Shown piece by piece: positions 1 to 11,271 of a stretch of 64,000 bases of DNA. The translations under genes were made by a program, and so were the position numbers. Where the stretch lies: NCBI RefSeq assembly GCF_910592395.1, contig NC_088308.1:16195501-16259500 (forward strand). The letters run 5' to 3'. Numbering within the stretch: position 1 is the first letter of the stretch; every line of letters begins with the position of its first letter. Origin of the DNA: Lineus longissimus (Eukaryota; Nemertea; Pilidiophora; Heteronemertea; Lineidae). The notes beneath the pieces are model-generated. The model did not search any database. It worked only from the letters and a program-made list of their open reading frames with translations, and was not told where the DNA came from.

Positions 1-578
1 GCTGTAATTACTGTGGATGCAATTTAAAACACAGTGTGTGGGGATTTTTTTCTTGAAAAGTATTTTCTTTTTGCATCAAAGATGGGCACATAATTTGCAA
101 CACTCTTTGCCAACATATCCAAGGAAAAGAATTGCCATTGATTGAAGTACATGTGGTAATGCTCAAAGAATATAATATGCTGGTCAGAGTCAATCCTGGC
201 TCCCTGAAGTTAGACCTAATAGATGTGAGTCTTTGAAGACCTCACTTACGCAATCTTGATGCTGACATCTACAAAGTGAAACGTGTACTTCAACTGGGTG
301 ATGTGCAAAAAACGTTGAAGGCCCCACACCATGCTTCTAGCATGGTGCAATCTCATAAGCATGAATTTTTCAGATACAACAGTTGATCTTAGTCAACAAG
401 AGTCATCAAGGGCAACACTCACTACACCTACCTGGTCCATGCATTTCACCAGTAGGGCGTGAGTTCAAGCGGCGACCTGGATAATTCAAGATCTAGAACC
501 AATTTCAACTTTAATTTGGATTAGCCACACAACGGTGTTATGCAATAAAAGCACCTGTCACCTCTCACTCTCAATAGG
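1..578. other. No gene seen
   Basis: No supported ORF. A weak tRNA B-box-like stretch (GAGTTCAAGC near 462) has no convincing partner. Confidence 0.6.
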
Positions 579-1015
579 CCTTTCTACACGAGGACAGTTG
601 GAACAGGCTTCGAGCCAGCTTGAGGCGGGTCAGGATAATTTTTACCGTGTAGAACGAAATCAGAACCGTCTCCAAGTGACCTGACCCGAGGCGCGTTAGC
701 ACTGCAGTCTCGAGTCACTTGAGGCGGGTTGGAGCCACTTCAAGACGCTTAATCTCTCGTGTAGAACCGATCTGGCCTCGAGTCACTTTGCGCACGGTAG
801 TAAAATCGGGTTGCGCAGTATATCATATATATATGATCCACCGAATAAAGAGTCACATGCGCCACCATGCGACGGGTTAGTGGTTTAAGTGGCCTGAACT
901 GACCTGGGGCCGGCGATTTGATCCGTCTCTGTGTAGACAGTGCAAAGCCAGTTACAGGTGATCCGGCTTCAAGTGGCTCGACGTGAGGAGGGCTAAAACC
1001 GTCCTCGTGTAAAAG
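579..1015. mobile_element. MITE with TTTCTACACGAGGAC-type inverted ends
   Basis: The left end TTTCTACACGAGGACAGTT (from 581) pairs with the right end AACCGTCCTCGTGTAAAAG near 998-1015. The interior has repeated GAGTCACTTGAGGCGGG and CGTGTAGAAC motifs. It is non-coding; the 127-codon minus ORF across it is not supported. Confidence 0.65.
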
Positions 1016-1747
1016 CAACATATAACGCCTGGCTCCAGGTATGAGCACGTGTGCATGCACAGTTAGTTCCCTAGGGGCCAGCGACAGGGCATCCTGAGAT
1101 ACAGGTTTTCGATACTCCTCCATCGCATACAAAACCCTGAGAAAATCTAGTACAAATATAATCCGCTGGGAAGGGTGGCTGTTCTGATTACTTTACACAC
1201 CTTAAAGAGTTTATGTTCAGATTGGCGGTATAATACAATAAACACGTTCCTAACGTTTTGATTCTTCAATTTACATCGATTTTATGCTGTCAAACATTCT
1301 GTTGAAGTGTGTTTGTGAATTTATTCAAAATGAAACAAACTTGCAGCGGGGGACATGCAATTCAAGAAAGAGCCTTCGATAGTGGACTTCGCCATACTAC
1401 ACCCGATTCAGCCTACTGTTTACCGTACTTTTTCTCGAGCGTTAAAAATGTACCTACTTAATTCCTGTTCAAAAGACTGGTGCAGATCAGTTACTCTAAC
1501 AAGGATAGATCATATTGAAAATAGGCTTCCACTCAGAAACTCTTGTTTAACTTGATGACAGTTATTCTAAGATTGCTTTGATAATGATTTTGGCGTGGGA
1601 AGGACAATGTGCATGTTGCTCGTGCGAAACCCGCTTTTAATACAGAGCGACGCTCTGATTGGGCGCTTTTTTCCTGCCGCTAAATCCCCACATAAAGGCA
1701 TGGATTTCATCAGGGGGTTGAAATATCGAGAGGCGGAGTATATTAAA
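1016..1747. other. No gene seen
   Basis: AT-rich DNA between a MITE and repeat copy 1. I see only short ORFs without family resemblance. Confidence 0.6.
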
Positions 1748-2787
1748 AATGAAATGGCCAGGGCCATTGTGCTCACCTCATGTGGAGGAAAGATGGATAA
1801 AGAGCATGGTATTGTGTCATGTAGTGTTAGGTTTGATGTAGGTCCAAGCAATTACAATTTCCCCAAAATGGCCAATTTACAGTACATTCGACCTCTGTGA
1901 CCTTGAAAAGTCGGTCAAATCAAAGAAGACCCGGGTGACACATTGAATGGTTGTTAGAATTAGATGTACCTATGATATAAAATTGGTGCCAATCGGGCAA
2001 GTCATTACTAGGAATAATGGCATTTTGAAGAATTTAGGATTTGGCCCCCTCCCTGGAGGCCAAACGGCAAATCAGATCGCACCAAACTTCGGTACCTGAG
2101 AACACCTGACCAAGGGGTACATGTGTACTTAATTTGTGATCAATAGTCATTGGAGTTAAGAAACGTGCCATAGTTACGGCCTGACGGCAAATTTATGCCA
2201 TTTGACCTCTGTGACCTTGACAAGAAGGTCAAATTAAAAACCTGTGTGACATATACTGTATGGTGGTTAGATGTACCCATGATATCAAATTGGTGGCAAT
2301 CGGGCAAGAAGTTAAGGAATAATCACATTTTTAAGGTTTTTGGATTTTGCCCCCTGGTGGTCAAGTGGTGAATCATATTGGACCAAACTTTGGTCCCTGA
2401 GATCACCTGACTAAGGGGTAAATGTGTACCAAATTTGGTATCAATAGTCATTGTAGTTTAGAAACGTGCCATCGTTACATCCTAACGGCCAATTTACACC
2501 ATTTGACCTCTGTGACCTTGAAAAGGAGGTCAAATCAAAAACCCGGAGGATATATGATGCACCTTTGCTAGAAGTACCTACCATATTTTTTTCAAAATTT
2601 CCCGACTACTATTAAGGGAGATATTGCATATTTTCACTTTTAACGTCTGGCCCCCTGGTGGCCAAACCATGAAACGAATCGGATTGAAACTTAGTCTCCA
2701 AGGTGTCATTACATAAGGGTACATGTGTACCAAGTTTCAACTCAATAGCTCTAACAGTTACGAAACGTGCCCTGCTAACGGACGACG

Positions 2788-2822
<35 letters not shown>

Positions 2823-2876
2823 ACGACGGGACGCCACGGTATGGGATAAGCTCACCTCTGCTAAGAGGTGAGCTAA
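1748..2876 (+). mobile_element. Copy 1 of the (GAC)n / TGACCT repeat family
   Basis: About 1.13 kb, in the same orientation as copy 2. It begins with ATGGCCAGGGCCATTGTGC and ends in the hairpin GCTCACCTCTGCTAAGAGG followed by TGAGC. It contains three diverged modules of about 290 bp (starting near 1,895, 2,200 and 2,500), each with TTGACCTCTGTGACCTTGA, a GGCCCCCTGGTGG-like block and AAACGTGCC. After module 3 comes a (GAC)11 tract. No coding capacity is supported. Non-autonomous element; superfamily unknown. Confidence 0.85.
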
Positions 2877-3043
2877 CCACTGATTACATCAGGATGGCGA
2901 CAGGGGAGACAGCTTTTCCATTCTCTCCTTCTCCAGGCCTGCCATCAAACGCTATTGAATCTGACTGCTGGTCCAGTCCCATTGCCCTAAGAGCAACAGT
3001 AGTTCCACCTATACAATATTGGTTGAACTAAGATTTTCTTCTC

Positions 3044-3354
3044 TATTCCTGTTCCCAACATTATCCAAATGGGACTGAATGTGAAAAGAAGAAGTTATGT
3101 GTGAGCCAGATTGCTGATGGACATACCATCGGAGATATCAAACCAAATTTGGTGAACAATGAGGAACCCCTGGTCCCTGACCTGCATAACTTAAAGAAAC
3201 AGTAGCTATTTGAAAGAGGAATGGAGGGCACAATTAACTTTTCACCAAATTTGGTTTGGTATCTCAGATGGTATGTCCATCAGCAATCAGGCTCACACAT
3301 AACTTCTTCTTTTCACGTTCAGTCCCATTGGATAATGTTGAGGAACAGGAATAA
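3044..3354. mobile_element. Long fold-back (inverted repeat) element
   Basis: Two arms of roughly 120 bp are near-perfect reverse complements. The left arm begins TATTCCTGTTCCCAACATTA at 3044; the right arm ends TAATGTTGAGGAACAGGAAT near 3353. A spacer of about 70 bp separates them. Typical of a fold-back MITE. Confidence 0.78.
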
Positions 3355-4640
3355 AGATTGTAAAGGTAAAGATTTATAAAAGTTTAGGGTTTTCCCCGAT
3401 ATCGGCAACAGCAGAGATTATCATTATTAACCCCAGTCTATCCTGAGACCTTTCAGAACATTTTTCTATGGATTTTAGGAAAACAACCTTTTGACAGGTT
3501 TCGGCTTTCTGCAAAATCAGAACGGTTATACAGAAAATCAACATATTTCAGTATCAGTACTCGGAGTAAAATGAAATCCTTGAAGTAAAAAGAAAAATAT
3601 GAAATGGTGCAGAACATGGAAAGGCGTACATTTTACAGCTAGCTATTAATCTATAACTAAGCAGTGTTTGGGATGCATGTGTGTAACCAGATACATGTAC
3701 AAAATTTTGATCTTTTATTCCAGTGTGTGCAGATTGTGGGACTGATTTAAAGGGACAATATAGGCAACAGCTAGGCAGACAAGTAGGGTGTAACTGATGA
3801 TGCTGCACCATGTGCATGCATGAATAGTGTGTGAGTGCTAAAAGCAGCGAACGGTGTCTTGTTATTTTCATGCATGATTCTTTAATAGTATCTTTTGCAT
3901 TTGGCAGACAGTGATTCATAAGCATCATAAAACATACCATTTCTCACTCGGAACCCATTTTCTCCATTGGGCCATGATTTCTGGGCCCCGTTCAGTGTTT
4001 CTGCAATGGGATATCCAATGAAAAGTGTTATTTTGATGGAATGATGACAACTATACATACACAACTAATACAATTTAACATGCATACGGTAACTGGGTTG
4101 TGTTCACATTGCCAAAAGTTCCGGAATTTGCTCCTTTTTTCATCTGCTAAAGACTGAATTCTGTCTCCACTGCTGAATTGAAAGTGGAACTTTCAAGTGG
4201 CGATTATGTTTTCTGATATAGACTTTTAAGTTTGTGATTGTGTTTTGTGATTAAGACTTGATATTTTTGAATAGCGAGTTTAACTTTGTGTCTCTCAAAT
4301 CACAAAATTCATGAAAAATGCGACGGTCGTGAACATTTTACCCAGTTAACAGCATGTGTAAAGTAAACATGGTGAAAGAATGATACAGTCCAAATCACAA
4401 TAGTCATCCCTAAATTCGTGTCATTGATGCGCTATCCAGCACGTAGGTCGTGCGTAAGTCGAGCGTACATGTAGTACGTAATTTATGCGATGGAGGGATA
4501 AGCGTGTCACTGGTGCGTCATTGGCGCACAGCTAGCTTGTACATTGCATGTCAATGACGCGAAGCAGGATGGAGGTCAATTGTGATTTGGACTGTAAGAT
4601 GAAAATGAGATTTTCAAATTAATTTTATGAATTAGAAGTC
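3355..4640. other. No gene seen
   Basis: Non-coding. A fragment at 3748-3781 (AAAGGGACAATATAGGCAAC) resembles one end of the TTAA-flanked element seen at 25,577 and 28,487. Confidence 0.5.
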
Positions 4641-4644
4641 ATTT

Positions 4645-5122
4645 TTTTCTGGAATGAATTATGCAGAGATGATTGAGAAGTCATTTCCTAAATGAAGTAT
4701 GCAAAAGAATAGGATAGAATCAGAAATCTTTTTTTCCTGGAATGAAGTATGCATGGCCAGGATGATTATAAGAAGTTGTTTTTCTGGAATAAAATTTGTG
4801 AATTTTAAAATGCACGGATAGGACAGAAGAAAGCATGTAACCTTTTTCTGGAATAAAATATGCATGGACAGGACAAAATGAGAAGTCTATTCTGGAATGA
4901 ATAGTTTTTTTCTGGAATGAAGTATGCATGATGGAATGAGAAGTCTTTTCTGGAATGAAGTATGCATGAAAAAGATGAAACAAGAAGGTGTTTTTCTGGA
5001 AGGAAGTATGCTTTGAATATGAAAGAATTTTTCTGGAATGAAGTATGCATGGATTGAGAGGGACTACTTTCTGGAATGAAGTATGCATGGATAGGATGAA
5101 ATGAGAAGTCTTTTTTCTTGAA
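4645..5122. repeat. Minisatellite, about 46-bp unit, about 11 copies
   Basis: Irregular tandem units built on TCTGGAATGAAGTATGCATG followed by an AGGATGAAATGAGAAGTC-like part and a T-run. Units vary from about 20 to 65 bp. The minus-strand ORFs across it (repeating HAYFIPEK or HTSFQK) are products of the repeat, not genes. Confidence 0.85.
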
Positions 5123-5910
5123 TAAAATGCTTTAAATAGGATTTTTTTAAATCAGTGTCTACGGTCAGCTGACTGAGGGGGTCATGTGTACTTAGTTTCA
5201 AGTTCCTGGCATTCAGCGGTTCAGCGGTTCATTCAGCGGTTAAATAAAAGAAACATCAAGCTACTGTTTGGTATTAAAATGTTCACAGATGATGGACACT
5301 GTGCTTATGGTATAGACTCACTAAAAACAGACATCATCCACGAAGCAAGAAGATTGTTGTCTAGCAAAAAACAAAGAAGTGAAGATTCTCGCCCATATCA
5401 CCTTGTATAAACAAAACATAGACATCATGAAGTTCTTGCAACTAAGAGTAAAGATAAATCTTAGAATCTGATATACTGAATGAGATCTGTTGTAAAAAGA
5501 GTTATTTTAAAACATTTAAGAGTCACTTGACGTAAGCAATGAAGCAAATTTAGCAGTCATATCTGTAACTTCAATTTATGAAGATCTTTCCTACCTTCAG
5601 ACGTCACCATCCTTGAATAGAAAGATAGTGAGTTTGAAGCAAGACTTGAATAGTTATCTCACCTTGGGCGGCATGGTAAGTAAACACGCAACATTCCTGC
5701 TGTGGTTGTGCCAGCTTGTGGAATCCAGGCCTGCTGATCTTGAGAGATACCCAACAATCTTCAGGAGGAACTTGCCGCTATCGAGATTTCGAAAGGAGAA
5801 CTGTATCGTTCATATCCCATCAATAACATGACTAACCCAACCTTGAAGAATTCCATTTTGAGTTTGCTTTTTTAACGCATATCCCAATCATCAAATGTCA
5901 TGCTCTAAAA
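5123..5910. other. No gene seen
   Basis: Contains a fragment (about 5155-5215) related to the last module of the (GAC)n family (GGGGGTCATGTGTAC, TTTCAAGTTC). ORFs of 72-74 codons here show no recognised domain. Confidence 0.5.
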
Positions 5911-5917
5911 AAATCTA

Positions 5918-6305
5918 GAGTGTAGTTGAGATGTTGTTGCAGTAGTTCTTTGAGGCCTCTGCAAGTGCAACTCTATCAAAGAGAGGGATCATGTACATTT
6001 TGGTGTACATGTGCCATACTCCCTAGTGTAAAGGCCTGAGGAGACCAATTAGACCTTGACAAGATTCCTTACACTACAGTTTCGTGGTTGGTTGTATCTC
6101 CCATTAGCAAAGGTAGCCAAGATTTAAAAAGAACCTGGAGTGTGGTTGAGATGTTGTATCATTAGTACTTTGAGGACCATGCAACTCTATCAAAGAGAGG
6201 GATGATGTACCATGCACCATAGCGTGAAGGCCCAAACTTGACCTTGAAGAATTCCTTACAGTTTTGTGGTACATGTAGTGTATCTCTCATTAGCGAAACT
6301 AGGAA
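5918..6305. repeat. Direct duplication, about 220-bp period
   Basis: GTGTAGTTGAGATGTTG...CAACTCTATCAAAGAGAGGG (from 5918) recurs from about 6138 with TTAGACCTTGAC and ATTCCTTACA landmarks in both units. The units are diverged, so the duplication is old. Confidence 0.7.
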
Positions 6306-6334
6306 ACAGCGCTAAACAGAGCAATGCTAGGTGG

Positions 6335-6621
6335 CTTAACCCTTTCGCTGCGGGTGACGTACATGGTCTCTTGCCATGCGGGTGACGGGTATACCACGTC
6401 ATGCCCTTCTATAATATTTATTCACCAGCACTTGGTCGCAACCTCTCTAGATATGCCAAACGCACTCGGGAATAATTAGTTTCATCTTATTAGTATAGAT
6501 GGCGATACTTTCGAATAGTTCAAACGATTCAGTTAAAAGTCAGCTGCGCTGTTTATTATTGGTGTCGACTGTCAGTACATGGCAGCGCTGGCCAAAAAGT
6601 GGCTGCCGCAGCGAACATTTG
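6335..6621. mobile_element. Possible decayed piggyBac-type MITE
   Basis: The left end TTAACCCTTTCGCTGCGGGT fits the TTAA-plus-CCYT piggyBac pattern. A degenerate right end (GCCGCAGCGAACATTTGA) is near 6604-6621. The right end is weak. Confidence 0.35.
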
Positions 6622-6973
6622 ATACAGCAGGGGCCAGTGTTCTCCACACCATATAAATTCTTTAACTGGATGCCAAGTAGACCTCTAATGTTTTGAGTGA
6701 TCTCTGTAATGAAATGCCCCAGTAGACCATGTGATGTTTTGAGCGATATCTGTAACTAAAATGTGTGCACACCAATAATCATAACTACATATGCTTGAGA
6801 CAAATACTCAAGTGCAAAAGAACATATATATTTCACAGCAGAATGGCCCTTTAGATGTCTACTGACCCAAATATGTGAGTTTCAATTTTTGTGTATTAGA
6901 ACACAGATGATTTTGATATATTTTGATATACTCTAGTTTCTCACTTGTAATGTCCAGCCAGATCTTTACATAA

Positions 6974-7365
6974 GCTGCACGTACACCACGAAATATTGGT
7001 GGACCAATTGCACGTACACCACCACATTGCCATGACAAATTGGTTCGGCAATCCATTGCCGATACAAATTGCCGGGCGAATTTGTCCCATCAAGCTTGAT
7101 GGTCCAAATTCGCCCGGCTTGTTAAAAGCTCGGCTTTGTCGTGGTGTACGCGCTAATGGATCGGCAATTAGCTAGTTAGAAGGTTCGGCGACAGGCGGCC
7201 CTTTAGAAATGGCGCTTTTTGCTTATTGTTTGCGCGCCATCTGTTGCCGGATTTTATAACTAGCTGCAGTGCTGGTGTACGCGCTTGGTGGATTTTCAAT
7301 GGTGCGGCATTGGTTTGCGAACCAAGATTGGTGGTCCATTTTCAGGTGGTGTACGTGCGGCTAGA
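6974..7365. mobile_element. MITE with nested hairpins
   Basis: The ends AGCTGCACGTACACCAC and GTGGTGTACGTGCGGC are inverted. Internally GCCGGGCGAATTTG pairs with CAAATTCGCCCGGC around a HindIII-like AAGCTT centre, and the GTGTACGCGC motif recurs twice. Confidence 0.7.
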
Positions 7366-8182
7366 GTGAACATTTCTAGGCCCGTAATGGGGGAAATTTT
7401 AGGCCTTCTATTCAAACCACTATTGGCGCTGCTTGTCAATCATAAAAGAAACTGACTCCTGTCGTTGACCTACCACAATGTATACGTACGAAACCCGAGT
7501 ATATAAAATATATTTACAATATATTATAGAAATACATGTATATTTTTTTAGATATATTTGAAGATGTTAAGATCCTAGAAATAGCATCTACTTAGCATCC
7601 ATAGGTACGTACGCATGAAAACGCAGATTTTTAGACCCCCTCCCCCCTGTATGCACCTTGTACGCATTTAATACCTCAACCCCCCCTTCCCTCCCTGTAC
7701 GAGCGTATGCCTAGAGATCACTTTCAATGAATTGCCTATTTTCCTTCCTCCGGCACCACATTCGGATCGGCGGTTGGACTGCGCATTAACGCTGACATGG
7801 CACACACGTGGGAAAACGTCGCGGGAAACACTCTGAACCTTTAGGTGGGGTGTCATCAGAATCCAGTCAAATTTATCGTGTAAAAGTTCCGGCCTCATCT
7901 GCAATACCAGTATGATTCCCTTGATTATAACGGTAATCTTTCATTTAAGAATTTAAGCATTTTCTAATTTGTTCAGAAAATGCAGGGCTCAAAATAAGAG
8001 GTATCGCATCACAATTTGCGACCGAAATTTTAGGAATTGCGATATAAACGATCTTGGGCAAAAACAAAATCGCGATACATCTATTTTTAGCTACACCCGT
8101 AATATTCAAGCACAGGGGTTGACAAATCCGCTTGCCAATTCGCCAAAGGCGAGTAGAAATACGGTCCTGGCACTTAAAATGA
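7366..8182. other. No gene seen
   Basis: Non-coding. Contains a C-rich TACGTACGC segment (7603-7715) that resembles 10,428-10,525. Confidence 0.5.
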
Positions 8183-9379
<1,197 letters not shown>

Positions 9380-11035
9380 AAAGTATGCGTTTTCTGGCGA
9401 TACAAATATGTTTTAAAATACCAGTTTACTCGCCGCGCCGCCATAGCATGCATGCATGTACATGATATAGTGATATACATTGTTTGGATCCAAGTTATCC
9501 TAGTCCCCAGCGCTTTTGAAGTACGGCGAATGAGTGGTCTACTGCATTGCGTATCAGCAGCGGGAACAAGGTTCTTTGACAGTGGGAGGCAAATAGAATG
9601 TCCGCAGGTGTGGCGCAAGGCATCATGGGTGGTTGTTCTAATTTACTCCCACTGAAACGATTGTCAAAATGCGCAGTTACTCAGTGTGCATCTGTCGTCT
9701 GCTCCAAAATGTCGAGGCAACTAGACCATTTTGGAAACCGCACTCCCGCATTACCACTTGCCACAGCACGCAAGCGATCGGCAGAAACACCCCAGGCCCT
9801 TCCAAAAGATGCCAAGAAGGCATACGAGGAGACAAGACAGCGTTTAGTAAAGGATGATTGGAAAACACACAATATTCACAAGTCAGATGAGCGTAAAACA
9901 GCCTACAAAACGCACGTGGTTTTGACTGGTCTTGGTGACATCTGCTTTTATATTGATTTCTCTTGGTCTAGCTCTGTTTGTTAATAAAAGATGATGTCAC
10001 AATATGTAATAGGAAGATTTTGGCGCCAGTTTCTGACGCACATGTTCCCCTCAAAGCGGAGTAGAGTTGCTAAACTTTGTTTTCCAGTGGCAATATCTCG
10101 CAAGCTTTTATTCAAGACTAAAATAAACTTATTGGTGTACTGTTACTTGATGTTAGTTTCAAATGAATAAATTGAAGAAAACAGCATTCTCTCTATTTTT
10201 TCTTGTGATTCATTTATCATTTTCACCAGTTTCTGATAAATAAAGGCAAATAACAATGAAAGGAAGTCTTTTTTATTCATTTATTGAAATATCAACGCAT
10301 GTTGGTCCGATGTCGGAAAAAGTTGCTATACATAGCTTCAAAACTGCTATACAAGTCAAGACCTTGTATAGCAACTTTGCTATACAAGTGAAAAAAGTTA
10401 TTTTGAGCCTTGAAATGGTTCTTGGGTTGCGTACGTACGCAAGACTATATATCCCCCCCCCCCCTGTATCCATAGCGTACGGTTTTTCATTGACCCCCCT
10501 CCCCCCTCAGTACGTACGTACTTTATGAATGCTCCCGAACATGTATGATAGGCCTTTTGTACAGGCTACATTGTGTCAACACAGTATGTTCACAGCATTT
10601 CATGTTTTAGAGTTCAAAGCTAAATTCTTTCCGAAGTTAGTTAGCTTGAGAAATGGCCAACTTCCAAAGCAAGGTCAAACTAGCTATCAGGCAAGCAAAA
10701 ACGAACAGTTAATTTATTTCTTTGTACCTTTATGGCGTTGACAAGTCAATGACCTATTAGCTGACATTATAAGGCACAGCATGACCTGTAAATGTCAACA
10801 CTTACTTCAATAACCCACCCAGTGGGCAGTGTACATCTCCATGTCTATCAGTAGTAGGAATAAAGATTCTCACAAAAGCAGCTATACCAGTGGCGCTGAT
10901 ACTCCGCTTGGAACTTCTGTTTTTACAAGTTTTCTGTCATTTATGACATTTTAAATGGTTGGCCAGCACAATATATAGTTCCTGGTTTTTGGATAATTTC
11001 CTTCTTTTATTTTTGAAAACAAAATCTCTCCTTTT
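9380..11035. other. No defended gene
   Basis: A 128-codon plus ORF at 9598-9984 (with a Lys/Arg/Thr-rich middle, TARKRSAETPQALPKDAKKA) has no family I recognise and no splice support. A C-rich block with TACGTACG palindromes lies at 10,428-10,525. Confidence 0.4.
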
Positions 11036-11271
11036 AGGGTTGACCACAGGGACAGATCTATAGGGACAGCTATTTTGGCTGAAACTTGAAATTGTTTTAA
11101 GCAATTACAACTCCTTCAAAATGAAGAGAATGCCAATTTCAAGTCTCTGAAAATGAAAGAACTGACTACCACCCATGAAATTGGTACTCACTTTGTTTTG
11201 AAAGAGTTCACATTGCTTTAGGATTTCAAGTTGATAGTCAAAATGGTGGTGCCTATGGCTGGGTCAACCCT
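11036..11271. mobile_element. Fold-back MITE, copy A
   Basis: The ends AGGGTTGACC and GGTCAACCCT are inverted, and the interior arms (ACTCCTTCAAAATGAAG and TTTTGAAAGAGTT) are also complementary. A diverged second copy is at 55,870-56,100. Confidence 0.7.

Noticed and set aside
418-480. tRNA-like GAGTTCAAGC B box
   Set aside because: No matching A box or acceptor stem could be built around it.
4720-5088. 122-codon minus ORF with repeating HTSFQK/AYFIPEK
   Set aside because: Product of the minisatellite; unit lengths shift frame and no domain is present.
9598-9984. 128-codon ORF with a basic centre
   Set aside because: No family resemblance and no splice or start support; kept only as a note in the region entry.
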